Positions 1 through 9,412 of a stretch of DNA of 64,000 nucleotides are shown here, one piece after another. The notes under the pieces are model-generated. The model saw nothing but the letters and a program-made list of their open reading frames with translations. It had not been told where the DNA came from and made no database searches. The translations under genes were made by a program, and so were the position numbers. The stretch lies in assembly GCA_903885595.1 (NCBI GenBank), contig CAISJJ010000373.1, positions 1 to 64,000 of the forward strand. The letters run 5' to 3'. Every line of letters begins with the position of its first letter. The stretch's first letter is position 1. The DNA is from an uncultured Bacteroidales bacterium. GTDB taxonomy: Bacteria; Bacteroidota; Bacteroidia; Bacteroidales; FEN-979.

Positions 1-740
1 CGAGGGATCAATGAGGCTGTGTGGTTTGTGAAAATATCTTTCCTGCTTTTCAGTTTTGCCGGCGAACTGATCTCTCCCTGGCTGATGCTCTGGGTTTCAT
101 GCTGGCGGTACAATATATCCGGTGGAAGATCATAGAATTTCAGTCCTTTCAACCCGGAGATGATTGCTTTGAGGTGAAAATCAACATCCTGCCAGCATGC
201 AAGCCCTTCGGTGAAACCCCCGATTTTCAGAACTGCCTCTTTTCGCCAGACTGGTCCTGAAGTTTGCCATGGGGCATCAAGAACCAGGAAACGGTGAAGA
301 TCTGCTGCTCCGTTGTCAATATTCCATAAGATGGTGGCCGATTGGGGATTGTTACGAAACATGAGCATTGGAAAAACCCAAAAGTCAAGCGCTGGTTCTT
401 TAATAATCGTTTCGGCACGTTGAGTCAGTGTATGTGGCATTAAAAGATCATCAGAATCGAGAAAAATTAGATAATCCCCTTGTGCGTTTTCGATGCCGGT
501 ATTGCGGCAAACGGGTGCTCCTGAAGGTTTTCGGACTCTTTTATAAAACCTGATCCGTGGATCTTTCTGACAAAACCTGTTCGCAATGAGTTCACTGTTG
601 TCATTTGATCCGTCATCCACCACGATACCTTCCCAGTCGTGATAATCCTGACTTAAGAGCGATTCGAGTGTTTCCTGTAACAGGTCCCCCCGGTTGAAAT
701 TTGGAATGATCACAGTTATGAATGGCGTTCCGGGATTCAT
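1..740 (-). CDS. Glycosyltransferase family 2, C-terminus cut by window edge
   Basis: This frame is open from an ATG at 740 down to the first base of the window, giving about 246 visible residues; the C-terminus lies outside. The N-terminus has the GT-A fold signature: FITVIIPNFNRG at residues 7-18, the nucleotide-binding VVDDGSNDNS at 40-49, and the metal-binding FLDSDD at 93-98. Family members transfer a sugar from a nucleotide sugar to a growing glycan on the cytoplasmic face of the membrane. The ATG lies 10 bases after the stop of the preceding GT2 gene, so the two are almost certainly co-transcribed as the distal end of the polysaccharide export operon. The donor and acceptor cannot be read from sequence. 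Identity as GT2 is firm; the specific role is not known. Confidence 0.88.
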   Translation of the reverse strand, partial: MNPGTPFITVIIPNFNRGDLLQETLESLLSQDYHDWEGIVVDDGSNDNSELIANRFCQKDPRIRFYKRVRKPSGAPVCRNTGIENAQGDYLIFLDSDDLLMPHTLTQRAETIIKEPALDFWVFPMLMFRNNPQSATILWNIDNGAADLHRFLVLDAPWQTSGPVWRKEAVLKIGGFTEGLACWQDVDFHLKAIISGLKGLKFYDLPPDILYRQHETQSISQGEISSPAKLKSRKDIFTNHTASLIP

Positions 741-750
741 CGGGGTTGAG

Positions 751-1797
751 TTACGTCGAAATGTTTTTTGAACTGAAAATTGATTTCAGGGCAACACCAA
801 TTTTTACAACCGGAGCACCTAAGAGGGGAAACAGTAACATTTTCCATGTTCTGCTGTCTTTCCATCCATCACTGATAATTTCTTTTCCGATTTTTTTTAT
901 TTGAGGCCAATCTTTTGCATTCAACATAAGGCCATAAATATACCGCAGATCTTCACGGTAATATTTGCCGGGAACAGTAATAATGATTGATTGTTTGTGC
1001 TGATCGGCCTGAGGAGCAGGTGGCACCTGTTCACCCCGCATGATCGGGTCGGATCCGGTTTCGCGACGCTGAAGCGAGTAATCGATGAGCAAATGTCTGA
1101 AATATTGGATTTTATTCGCATGACGCTGGGTCGCTGAAGCGCCATGCAACCGCATAAAATAGGTGCATTGGTTCAATACTGCGATCTTGTATTTTTCGAG
1201 CAATCGCAACCACAGGTCATTGTCTTCCGAAACCGTAAATTCTGTCCGGTATTTCCCGAGGCTGATAACCTCTTCTCTCCTGAAACATGCGGTGCCATGC
1301 ACTACCGGGCTTGAACTGCTGATGCTAAAATGGCTGAAGTCAAGGTCGACTAATGCCCTGCCCTGAAAGAAAATGTTGTTGGGAACCCTGTATTTCCATG
1401 CGATTTTTCCGGTGGCGGTCATGAATGCCTCCTGGCCGCAAACCATTACATATTCGGGGTGGCTTTCAAGAAAAGTAATCTGAATTTGAAAAGAATCGGG
1501 GGTTGATGTATCGTCAGCGTCATGTCGTCGAACATACTTTCCCCGGGCAACGTCAAGGCCGTTGTTCAGGGAACGGGCAACACCCTGGTTTTTCTGGGTT
1601 ATAAGAACGATCCGGGGATCGCGGTATTCCTGAATGATTTTTTCTGAACCATCGGTAGAGCCATCATTTACAATGATCAACTCAAAATCGGTGAAGGTCT
1701 GGGCAAGTATGCTGTCGATGGCTGGTCTGAGGTATTCCCTGCCATTGTATACAGGCATCAGAACACTCAATACTGGTCGGGGTTCCATTCCGTTCAT
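751..1797 (-). CDS. Glycosyltransferase family 2
   Basis: A 348-residue GT2 enzyme with a GT-A domain in the first 230 residues: LSVLMPVYNG at 10-19, IIVNDGSTDG at 41-50, and the DxD-type metal site RHDADD at 91-96, where most relatives have RMDADD. The C-terminal third has basic and hydrophobic stretches but no motif I can name. The ATG follows directly on the TAA stop of the ABC exporter ATPase gene (TAAATG), which implies coupled translation. It probably adds a sugar to the polysaccharide handled by the neighbouring exporter. An internal Met at residue 4 is an alternative start. Specificity is unknown. Confidence 0.9.
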   Translation of the reverse strand: MNGMEPRPVLSVLMPVYNGREYLRPAIDSILAQTFTDFELIIVNDGSTDGSEKIIQEYRDPRIVLITQKNQGVARSLNNGLDVARGKYVRRHDADDTSTPDSFQIQITFLESHPEYVMVCGQEAFMTATGKIAWKYRVPNNIFFQGRALVDLDFSHFSISSSSPVVHGTACFRREEVISLGKYRTEFTVSEDNDLWLRLLEKYKIAVLNQCTYFMRLHGASATQRHANKIQYFRHLLIDYSLQRRETGSDPIMRGEQVPPAPQADQHKQSIIITVPGKYYREDLRYIYGLMLNAKDWPQIKKIGKEIISDGWKDSRTWKMLLFPLLGAPVVKIGVALKSIFSSKNIST

Positions 1798-3054
1798 TTA
1801 TTTAAAACTCCAGGTTGATTGCAGCACGGTTTTGGCTCGTTTATCAAATGGATAGGGTCTCTGGATGAACTTATCTCCCTGCTTGATTGTAAACCTTATA
1901 CAGTTTTCAATGTAATCGAATGTGCCATAAGAGTTGCCAAGCCATAAGGAGATATAATAGGTCCCTGGAGCGAAACAGATATTTCTTACCATCACCGCAA
2001 CGCTCATAGTATTGCTTTTTGCGATGTTTTTAATTTCAAAGCAATCATCAGCATTGTTAATATGACCGATGAATTCATTTGCATCATTCCTGATATCAAG
2101 TGTCATGTCACAGAAATCGATCTTTTCATTGGCCTTGGCAGTGGCAGTGACCATGAAATTGTCTCCCAGGAAAACCTCATCAATTGTTTTCCCTGTCATG
2201 TCTGACATTTTATATTCAAGAAACTCAATGACTCTGGTGCCGCTCCTGCGCAATTCGTTTTCATCAACAGACATTTGTTTGTAGGCGGAGGTAATATCAT
2301 GAACTTTACCTTCCATCTTCAACATTCCGTTTTGCATGAGGATTCCTTTTGTGCACAGTTGTTCGACAGCAGTAAGGTTATGACTGACAAACAATACGGT
2401 CCGGCCACTCCGGGAGACCGACTGCATTTTTCCGATAGCCTTCTTCTGAAATTCAGCATCTCCGACTGCCAGAACCTCATCGACAATCAGAATTTCCGGT
2501 TCGAGATGGGCTGCAACGGCAAAGGCCAAACGAACATACATTCCTGATGAATAGCGTTTAACAGGGGTATCTACATATTTTTTTACTCCTGAAAATTCAA
2601 CGATTTCGTCGAATTTAGAACTGATCTCTTTTTTGGTCATGCCCAAAATGGCGCCATTGAGGTAGATATTTTCTTTTCCCGTAAGTTCGGGATGAAAGCC
2701 GGTGCCAACCTCGAGCAAACTCGCAATACGCCCTTTGATTTTAATTTCTCCCACGGATGGCGAGGTAACACGCGACATCAGTTTCAGCAAGGTCGATTTT
2801 CCGGCACCGTTTTTACCAACGATGCCCAGGACTTCGCCATCACAGATTTCAAGGTTTACATCTTTCAACGCCCAAACATAGCGGCCATCCACCGTATCGA
2901 GCCGGTTGGAAACTCCGACTTTCATTGTAGGATCTTCCTTTCCCATTGTCTTTGCAAAAAAACGGTTCAGGTCATGACTTAATGTCCCGGTCCCGACATT
3001 TCCAAGCCGGTATTGCTTGGATACGTTTTCGAGTTTTATAACAACATTCGGCAT
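1798..3054 (-). CDS. wzt: Polysaccharide ABC exporter ATPase (Wzt-like) with C-terminal glycan-binding domain
   Basis: ATPase subunit of an O-antigen or teichoic-acid type exporter, 418 residues from the ATG at 3054. A longer in-frame reading up to 3180 runs into the permease gene and lacks family resemblance. Visible motifs are Walker A GKNGAGKST (80-88), signature YSSGM (168-172), Walker B ILIVDE (188-193) and the H-loop histidine H225. Residues about 285-418 form a beta-rich extension typical of the Wzt C-terminal domain, which in characterised systems recognises the capped non-reducing end of the glycan. The permease stop is 46 bases upstream, and a GT2 gene begins directly at the stop codon. 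The extended form suggests that export of the finished chain depends on a terminal modification. Confidence 0.94.
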   Translation of the reverse strand: MPNVVIKLENVSKQYRLGNVGTGTLSHDLNRFFAKTMGKEDPTMKVGVSNRLDTVDGRYVWALKDVNLEICDGEVLGIVGKNGAGKSTLLKLMSRVTSPSVGEIKIKGRIASLLEVGTGFHPELTGKENIYLNGAILGMTKKEISSKFDEIVEFSGVKKYVDTPVKRYSSGMYVRLAFAVAAHLEPEILIVDEVLAVGDAEFQKKAIGKMQSVSRSGRTVLFVSHNLTAVEQLCTKGILMQNGMLKMEGKVHDITSAYKQMSVDENELRRSGTRVIEFLEYKMSDMTGKTIDEVFLGDNFMVTATAKANEKIDFCDMTLDIRNDANEFIGHINNADDCFEIKNIAKSNTMSVAVMVRNICFAPGTYYISLWLGNSYGTFDYIENCIRFTIKQGDKFIQRPYPFDKRAKTVLQSTWSFK

Positions 3055-3100
3055 TTTGATGAGTTTTCGGTAATGAATTAATAAATTGACCGATGATTCT

Positions 3101-4009
3101 TTATACAGTGTCCATGAAAGTCTTCTCGACTTTGTTAAAGATGACGACCCCGATGGCAAGAAGGACGACAGTGAATACAAAACTGTAAAGAAGATGCAGA
3201 TAGTTGATCTGTCCTACGCCAAGTAAAGCGGTCTTAAAAGTTTCCACAACGGGAGTCATGGGATTGGCTAAGACCAGCAGTTGATATTTTTCGGGAATTT
3301 CTGACAACGGGTAGATAATAGGAGTGGCATACATCCACAGGCTTACGCCAAATGTAACCAGGTGAGCAAGGTCCCGGTATTTTGTTGTCAGGGAGGAGAT
3401 GATAATGCCAAATCCCAAACCGAGTCCGGCCATCAAAACAACCAGAAACGGGATCCATAACACCAAGATGTTTGGGCTTACATCAGAACCTTTGATCATA
3501 AAATAGGCAAGGAACATGCAAAGGAAAACAAACTGAATAATAAAGCTGACCAGGTTGGAAATCACCACCGAAATAGGAAGTGCAAGCCTGGGGAAATAGA
3601 CTTTCCCGAAAATGGAGGCATTTTTAATGAAGGTCTGGGAGGTGTCATTCAGGCACGTAGAAAAATAGGTCCAGCCAACTATTCCCGACATATAGAACAA
3701 CATTTTAGGAATCCCGTTGGTGGAGATTCCTGCAATATTCCCAAATATGATGGTGAACATGATTGTTGTAAGCAAAGGTTGGATTATGAACCACAACGGA
3801 CCCAGGATGGTTTGTTTAAATTTTGAGACAAAATCCCGTTGCACAAAAAGCATGATCAGGTCGCGGTATTGCCACAGCTCATGAAGGTTTATGTCCAGGA
3901 GGTTGCGTTTAGGCCGAAGGATCATTGTCCACTCATCGGGGAGAATGTTGTGTTGTTCATCTGTTTTGAGCGTATTCATATTCTGGTTCTCAGGTTTATC
4001 TTCATGCAT
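3101..4009 (-). CDS. wzm: Polysaccharide ABC exporter permease (Wzm-like)
   Basis: Inner-membrane permease of the ABC-2 family that pairs with the adjacent ATPase to move an undecaprenyl-linked polysaccharide to the periplasm. After a polar N-terminus comes the family hallmark WTMILRPKRNLLDINLHELW, then the amphipathic segment RDLIMLFVQRDF and six predicted membrane helices. I chose the ATG at 4009, which overlaps the stop of the upstream GDP-fucose synthase gene by 8 bases and gives 302 residues. The ATG at 3979 (292 residues) fits the usual family length equally well, and neither has a Shine-Dalgarno sequence. Order and spacing with the sugar-nucleotide genes upstream and the Wzt-like ATPase downstream indicate one operon. 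Confidence 0.93.
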   Translation of the reverse strand: MHEDKPENQNMNTLKTDEQHNILPDEWTMILRPKRNLLDINLHELWQYRDLIMLFVQRDFVSKFKQTILGPLWFIIQPLLTTIMFTIIFGNIAGISTNGIPKMLFYMSGIVGWTYFSTCLNDTSQTFIKNASIFGKVYFPRLALPISVVISNLVSFIIQFVFLCMFLAYFMIKGSDVSPNILVLWIPFLVVLMAGLGLGFGIIISSLTTKYRDLAHLVTFGVSLWMYATPIIYPLSEIPEKYQLLVLANPMTPVVETFKTALLGVGQINYLHLLYSFVFTVVLLAIGVVIFNKVEKTFMDTV

Positions 4010-4967
4010 ACTTTTTAACAAAATCATCATATGTACGTATAATCCCTTCGCGCAAGGCAATCCGGGGTGTGAACCCGAGTTCGGTAAGTCGCGTAACATC
4101 CAGGAGTTTTCGAAAGGTTCCGTCGGGTTTGGTGTTATCAAAAATCAAGGGGCCCTGGAACCCGACAACTTCCTGAATCAGGCTTGCCAGTTCCCTGATG
4201 CTGATATCTTTTCCCCATCCGATATTAAAAAACTGGTTGCCAACATAGTTTTCCATCAGGAAAACAACTGCCGAGGCCACATCATCAACATGCATAAATT
4301 CACGGAGCGGGGATCCGGAACCCCAGATTGTGACATTAGGTGCGCCCGACACTTTGGCTTCATGAAATTTCCTGATCAGCGCCGGTAGAACATGAGAATT
4401 CTGCAGATCGTAATTATCATTTGGCCCATACAGGTTGGTAGGCATGGCTGATATGAACTTTGTTCCATACTGCAGGTTGTAGTTTTCACACATTTTCAAG
4501 CCAGCAATTTTTGCAATGGCATAGGGTTCATTGGTGTATTCCAGTGCGCCTGACAAAAGGTACTCTTCCTTAATGGGCTGGGGTGCATTTTTTGGGTAAA
4601 TGCACGAGCTGCCAAGAAACAGGAGTTTTTTAACCTGTGAGAGATAGGAGGTGTGAATTACATTATTCTGAATAACAAGATTTTCATAAAGGAACTGTGC
4701 CCTGTATGTATTGTTGGCAACGATTCCTCCAACTTTTGCAGCAGCATAGAAAACATAATCGGGTTTTTCCTCTTTGAAAAGTTCTGAACAGGCATGATTG
4801 TCCATCAAATTAATCATGTAATAACGGACCGACTCCAGTTTTTCAGGAACATTCCGGTTATAGGTGCCAATGATATTACGAAACCCCTGTGAAAGAAGGT
4901 TTCGCATAATTGCACTTCCCACCATCCCGGCGGCGCCTGCAATTAATATTTTGTCCGTTTTATTCAT
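4002..4967 (-). CDS. fcl: GDP-L-fucose synthase
   Basis: NADPH-dependent 3,5-epimerase/4-reductase that converts GDP-4-keto-6-deoxy-D-mannose to GDP-L-fucose in the cytoplasm. The 321-residue protein has the Rossmann glycine motif GAAGMVG at 11-17 and the SDR catalytic set: S120/S121 in LGSSCIYP, Y149 and K153 in EPYAIAK. It also has C122 and H192 (NSHVLPAL), which match the acid/base residues of the characterised E. coli enzyme. Its start overlaps the end of the GDP-mannose dehydratase gene by 8 bases, so the two pathway steps are translationally linked. Length is normal for the family. Its presence predicts a fucose-containing (or fucose-derived) glycan from this locus. Confidence 0.96.
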   Translation of the reverse strand: MNKTDKILIAGAAGMVGSAIMRNLLSQGFRNIIGTYNRNVPEKLESVRYYMINLMDNHACSELFKEEKPDYVFYAAAKVGGIVANNTYRAQFLYENLVIQNNVIHTSYLSQVKKLLFLGSSCIYPKNAPQPIKEEYLLSGALEYTNEPYAIAKIAGLKMCENYNLQYGTKFISAMPTNLYGPNDNYDLQNSHVLPALIRKFHEAKVSGAPNVTIWGSGSPLREFMHVDDVASAVVFLMENYVGNQFFNIGWGKDISIRELASLIQEVVGFQGPLIFDNTKPDGTFRKLLDVTRLTELGFTPRIALREGIIRTYDDFVKKYA

Positions 4968-6075
4968 AGTAATTCTTTATTGCAAAGCCACCCTCTTTTA
5001 AATATTTGTCCTTTTTCATCAACAGCAGGTCACCGGCGACCATATCTTTTACAAGCGATTGCAGGTCATGTTCCGGGACCCATCCCAGTACTTCTTTTGC
5101 TTTCGTAGGATCACCTATCAGCAATTCAACTTCGGTCGGCCTGAAATACCGCGGATCGACACGAACAACCACCTTGCCCGGTTTCACCTGGTACTCCGGG
5201 TTCAGGCATTCCCGTACGATTCCTGTTTCATTAACACCTTCCCCTTCAAAATCGACAATGATGTCCAACTCTTTAAATGCCATTCGAACAAAATCGCGGA
5301 CTTCGGTGGTCACCCCTGTAGCGATCACAAAATCATCGGGGGTATCTTGCTGTAAAATAAGATACATGGCTTTTACATAATCTTTTGCATGTCCCCAGTC
5401 GCGTTTGGCTGAGAGATTGCCCAGGTGGATGGTATCCTGAAGACCCAGGGCGATTTTTGCAACAGCCCGGGTTATTTTTCGGGTTACGAAAGTTTCACCC
5501 CGGATGGGTGATTCATGATTAAAAAGGATCCCGTTACAGGCGAACATGTTATACGCTTCGCGAAAGTTTACCACGATCCAATAGCCATATAGTTTTGCAA
5601 CGGCATATGGAGATCTGGGATAAAATGGAGTTTTTTCAGATTGGGGAACCTCTTGTACTTTACCGTACAATTCGCTGGTAGATGCCTGGTAAAATTTTGT
5701 CTTGTGGGTGAGATTTAGCAAACGAATTGCTTCCAGCAGACGCAAGGTTCCAACAGCATCGGCATTCGCCGTATATTCGGCTGTGTCAAAACTTACAGCA
5801 ACATGCGACATGGCAGCGATATTATAAATCTCATCGGGCTGGGTTTCCTGGACGATCCTTATCAGATTTGTAGAATCGGTCATATCACCGTAATGAAGAA
5901 AGAAATTCTTATTGCTTACAAACGGATCCTGGTATAGGTGATCAATACGGTCGGTATTAAAGAGCGATGATCTGCGTTTGATGCCATGAACAACATATCC
6001 AAGCTTAAGCAGATATTCAGACAAGTAGGCTCCGTCCTGACCCGTCACTCCCGTTATTAATGCAACTTTACTCAT
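4960..6075 (-). CDS. gmd: GDP-mannose 4,6-dehydratase
   Basis: Converts GDP-D-mannose to GDP-4-keto-6-deoxy-D-mannose, the committed step to GDP-L-fucose and related deoxysugars. The 371-residue protein begins with the nucleotide-binding motif TGVTGQDG (8-15), followed by [12 protein letters not shown], which marks NADP-binding GMD enzymes. The catalytic residues T133, E135, Y157 and K161 lie in STSELYGK and SPYAVAK at the spacing seen in E. coli GMD. It precedes the fucose synthase gene with an 8-base overlap and follows the tyrosine-kinase-like gene by 35 bases. Cytoplasmic. Identification is very secure. Confidence 0.97.
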   Translation of the reverse strand: MSKVALITGVTGQDGAYLSEYLLKLGYVVHGIKRRSSLFNTDRIDHLYQDPFVSNKNFFLHYGDMTDSTNLIRIVQETQPDEIYNIAAMSHVAVSFDTAEYTANADAVGTLRLLEAIRLLNLTHKTKFYQASTSELYGKVQEVPQSEKTPFYPRSPYAVAKLYGYWIVVNFREAYNMFACNGILFNHESPIRGETFVTRKITRAVAKIALGLQDTIHLGNLSAKRDWGHAKDYVKAMYLILQQDTPDDFVIATGVTTEVRDFVRMAFKELDIIVDFEGEGVNETGIVRECLNPEYQVKPGKVVVRVDPRYFRPTEVELLIGDPTKAKEVLGWVPEHDLQSLVKDMVAGDLLLMKKDKYLKEGGFAIKNYYE

Positions 6076-6110
6076 GGTGATTGTTTTAAGTGATTAAACG
6101 ATATATTAAA

Positions 6111-8483
6111 TCAGAATTTCCTGATAATTTCAATGATGAACTTTCTGGCAAGAACATACAGCCTGGGTATAAGATACTTCCGCTTTTGCTCTTCCTGGTT
6201 AAATTGTATGTCGTGGATTTTAACTTTTTGCTTTACATCGGTAAAAACAATATATAATCGTTTCATTTTATTCTCAACGGCTTGACTGAGTGCTTCGCTA
6301 AAATGCTTTTTTGTTGAATGGTTGTATCTGACAACAAAAAGCGTCACGTCCGAAAAACGGTTAAGCAGAAATGCATCGCCAACAAATCCGATGGCGGGAG
6401 TGTCCATAATGATGTATTCGTATTTTTGACGCAGTTCGGCAAACAGCCGTTTGGTTTTCTCCGATTCGATCAATTCATCTGGATTAGGCGGAACAGGCCC
6501 CGATAATAAAATGTCAAGGTTTTTGGTATACGTTTTTTGAATAACCTGGTCAACAGATGTATCATTGATCAAATAATTGGTAACCCCTTCATTTCTGCTG
6601 AGGTTGAATGCTTCTGCGATTTTTGGGCGCTGCAGGTCAAAACCAAGCAAGAGGGTTCTTTTGCCTGCAAGAGCATAGATTGAAGCAAGATTGATAGCCA
6701 CAAAAGTCTTACCCTCGTCGATAATAGAGGAAGTAACGGTTATAACCTGCTCGCCTTTCAGCGGATCGAGGTTGAGTTTGATTTTAATAATACGCAGGAT
6801 CTCGGTAAAAAAGGAATGGGTATGGAGGAGTATCTTTCCGGTTCGTTTGTCGGTATTCCGGATTAGCGTTCCGATAACAGGAACATCAGTTATTGCCTCA
6901 ATATCATCCTGCGACAAAATCCGGTTATTAAACAGCACGACAACAAAAAGGAATATGGCCGGGAAAAGAAGTGCCCAGATAAATGCATTGATGTAGGCTG
7001 TTTTCGGACTGGCCGATACAATCGCAGTGCCAGTGTCGCCGGCATAATCAACGATTTCATGGTCAGATGTATTGGCTGCACGCTGGATTTCAACTTCCGA
7101 TTTCCGTCGTAACAAAAAATCATAGAGACTATTGAAGACATTGTACTTTCTTTCAATTGTGAGGTATTCCCGTTCAATACCCGGCAGGGTTGCAAACTCA
7201 GCATCTTTGTCCATCAACCGCTTATCAACATCCTCAATTTTAATATTGGTAGTCTGGATAATGCTCCGCATGTTTTCGAGCAGGGCATTTTTCATATTAA
7301 TGATTTGTTCCTCGAGGGTTTGTATGTAAGGATTTGCACGTGAGGAATTAGCGATCAGGTCCTCTTTTTCAAGTGTTACGGTTGACAATTTTAACACAAG
7401 GTCGGAAAAGAGCGGCAGGCTAAGCCCGACTGTAGAGGGCATCATGATGTCTTCGAATGAATTGTGGGTCTGGATATAATCAAGAAGGTATTCGTAATAT
7501 TTGAGATCGGCGATCAGGTTGGCTCGGTTTTTCGACTCGTTGTTCATGTCGCTTAGCAAAGCAGCCGATTTGGCCGACAGTTGCATGAATTTGTTGGTCT
7601 TCCTGAATTCTTCCAATCGTTGTTCAGCTGAGTCAAGATCCTTGCCCATCTGGAGCAATTGACTGTTAATGAATTCAATCGTGCTCGTCAGTATCCTGTT
7701 TTTTTTCTCCAGGTTGGTTGATAAAAACATCCTGGTCAATTCGTTAAGGTAATCTTTTTCTTTTTCCTTGTTGGGACCGGATGATGAAATAGTGATCACC
7801 GATGCTGACTTTTCTGCCGTGATGTTTGTTTTTTTGCGGTATTCCCCGGTGATCTGGTTCAGGTTGTTGACAACAAATCCATAAACCTGTCCCCGGTAAT
7901 CTTCGGGATGGATACTGTCTTTAATCTGAATTGAAAATGAATATCCATCGTTCTCAATCTGTTCGTTAAAGCGGTATGTTCTGGGGGTTTTAAAAGCAGC
8001 GATATTCTCCGACCAAATTTGAAATTTGTCTGATTCAACAAATTTTAAATCAAATTGTATTGATCTGACTTGTTTATGATTTGGTTTTAAACTGACAATA
8101 AATGGTGCTCGTTTGTAAATCTCTTCCATGGTGTATTTCCCCATCGCAAAGTAAGAGATTGTGAAATCAAGGTTTTCAATAATCCGCCTGATCTGGGAAA
8201 AGGATTTAAGGATAGCGATCTGGTTGTCGATCAGCTTTGAATTCAGAAAAAGAGGGTCAGCTGAAATGGAGCCACGCTGGTCAAGTACCGATTTGTTGCT
8301 TTTATCCTCGATCAGTACCGATGTAGAAAGACTATAGATTGGAATTACATATTTGTTTTTGGTCATGGCAAACAGGTAGGCAATTACCAGTGCAATGGCA
8401 AACAAATACCAGTTTTTCAGATATTTATTTAAAACCCTTCTGAAATCAAGCCCTCCAGTAATACTTGAACTGACTTTGCCCAA
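6111..8483 (-). CDS. Polysaccharide co-polymerase / BY-kinase-like chain-length protein (Wzc-like)
   Basis: A 790-residue inner-membrane protein of the Wzc type, which controls chain length and couples periplasmic export to a cytoplasmic BY-kinase. Membrane helices lie at about 25-40 and 500-518. Between them is a large periplasmic part with coiled-coil segments at about 255-440. The cytoplasmic ATPase has TSSIIDEGKT (584-593) at the Walker A position, LLLGFDLQRP (611-620) at Walker A', and YIIMDTP (690-696) at Walker B. The Walker A loop lacks the usual Pro-Gly, and A' has Gly in place of one Asp. The C-terminal tail (751-790) has only two tyrosines instead of the tyrosine cluster normally autophosphorylated. 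The gene starts 6 bases after the Wza-like gene. The role in assembly is secure; kinase activity is uncertain. Confidence 0.9.
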   Translation of the reverse strand: MGKVSSSITGGLDFRRVLNKYLKNWYLFAIALVIAYLFAMTKNKYVIPIYSLSTSVLIEDKSNKSVLDQRGSISADPLFLNSKLIDNQIAILKSFSQIRRIIENLDFTISYFAMGKYTMEEIYKRAPFIVSLKPNHKQVRSIQFDLKFVESDKFQIWSENIAAFKTPRTYRFNEQIENDGYSFSIQIKDSIHPEDYRGQVYGFVVNNLNQITGEYRKKTNITAEKSASVITISSSGPNKEKEKDYLNELTRMFLSTNLEKKNRILTSTIEFINSQLLQMGKDLDSAEQRLEEFRKTNKFMQLSAKSAALLSDMNNESKNRANLIADLKYYEYLLDYIQTHNSFEDIMMPSTVGLSLPLFSDLVLKLSTVTLEKEDLIANSSRANPYIQTLEEQIINMKNALLENMRSIIQTTNIKIEDVDKRLMDKDAEFATLPGIEREYLTIERKYNVFNSLYDFLLRRKSEVEIQRAANTSDHEIVDYAGDTGTAIVSASPKTAYINAFIWALLFPAIFLFVVVLFNNRILSQDDIEAITDVPVIGTLIRNTDKRTGKILLHTHSFFTEILRIIKIKLNLDPLKGEQVITVTSSIIDEGKTFVAINLASIYALAGKRTLLLGFDLQRPKIAEAFNLSRNEGVTNYLINDTSVDQVIQKTYTKNLDILLSGPVPPNPDELIESEKTKRLFAELRQKYEYIIMDTPAIGFVGDAFLLNRFSDVTLFVVRYNHSTKKHFSEALSQAVENKMKRLYIVFTDVKQKVKIHDIQFNQEEQKRKYLIPRLYVLARKFIIEIIRKF

Positions 8484-8489
8484 TTGATT

Positions 8490-9296
8490 CTATTTAAACA
8501 GTGACACGACTAATATTGCAAAAGTAACAACGGTGGTTAGCACGGCGAGAGAAAATGTTGGAGTGATTCCAATCGATTTAGCTCTCATTGGTTCTGCATA
8601 GATGATGTCATTTGGATAGACATAAAACATACGCTTGCCAATAAGGTTTCCGCTGCTGATATCAATAAGGTACATTTTTTTTTCTCCATGTTCAGTTCGC
8701 AGAACTTTTATTTTATCCCGTTTGGCATAATCTGTCAATCCCCCGGCCAATGACACAGCTTCATAAATTGAAAGTTTGTTACGGGTCATGTTATAGGTTC
8801 CTTGTTTTGAGAATTCTCCCAGCATATATATGGTATTGTTGATCAGGGTAATTTCAATTCTGCAACGCCCTACAATTTTGTTCACGTGCACTTTCATCGA
8901 ATCACGGGCCTGCCTGATGGTCAACCCTCCAAGTTGGATGAGACCAATGTAAGGAAAATAAATGGTGCCATCATCATATACATGGTATCCGACCAGCGCC
9001 TGATTTTCACTGTTCAGGTAATTGATCCCTGCTACCGGTTCGACAAACTGGGTTATTGGTTTTTCAACAGAGGTTATGCTGATGTACAAATAATCGTTTG
9101 GCTGGATACGGTAAATCGTGTCTTCGAAATGTTTCCCTTCAAAAGTCTTTGCGTAGGTACTATCTATAAGCTGATCGTACTGCATAAGCAGAAGATTTTT
9201 CTGAGGTATGCACGATGTCAGAAAAATAAAAACTGTAAAAACAATGAAAATGAAAAACCGGTTTCTGGATAAAAATTCTGATGGTGACAAAAACAT
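8490..9296 (-). CDS. Outer-membrane polysaccharide export lipoprotein (Wza-like, SLBB domain)
   Basis: A 268-residue lipoprotein that starts the export operon. The signal peptide ends in the lipobox FLTSC with the lipidated cysteine at 29. A polysaccharide-export domain follows at about 50-150 (QPNDYLYISI), then an SLBB beta-grasp domain at about 160-235 (EFSKQGTYNM). A C-terminal hydrophobic helix at 246-266 is typical of the family and forms the outer-membrane barrel in characterised Wza. A purine-rich GGAGAGGA precedes the ATG and a good -7 box lies at 9322-9329. The co-polymerase gene follows 6 bases downstream. Together they build the trans-envelope export channel. The family call is firm. 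Confidence 0.93.
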   Translation of the reverse strand: MFLSPSEFLSRNRFFIFIVFTVFIFLTSCIPQKNLLLMQYDQLIDSTYAKTFEGKHFEDTIYRIQPNDYLYISITSVEKPITQFVEPVAGINYLNSENQALVGYHVYDDGTIYFPYIGLIQLGGLTIRQARDSMKVHVNKIVGRCRIEITLINNTIYMLGEFSKQGTYNMTRNKLSIYEAVSLAGGLTDYAKRDKIKVLRTEHGEKKMYLIDISSGNLIGKRMFYVYPNDIIYAEPMRAKSIGITPTFSLAVLTTVVTFAILVVSLFK

Positions 9297-9321
9297 GAGA
9301 TCCTCTCCATTTAAATTGAAA

Positions 9322-9329
9322 CAAATATA
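9322..9329 (-). promoter_or_regulatory. Bacteroidota -7 box for the Wza export operon
   Basis: On the minus strand this reads TATATTTG, an exact match to the TAnnTTTG -7 consensus of Bacteroidota primary sigma factor promoters. It lies 26 bases upstream of the Wza-like ATG, giving a short leader. I see no clear TTTG at the -33 position. It is the most likely start of transcription for the genes running from 9296 to the left window edge. Confidence 0.5.
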
Positions 9330-9412
9330 ATAAAATAGAAACGAGATTAATGTATAAAAATAATAATATCAGTTTGCTTTTTTCCGGAAATGGAAGTATA
9401 CCGAAGAAAGGA

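Noticed and set aside
3055-3180. N-terminal extension of the Wzt-like ATPase
   Set aside because: The extra 42 residues overlap the permease gene and look unlike the family; the conserved N-terminus begins at the ATG at 3054.
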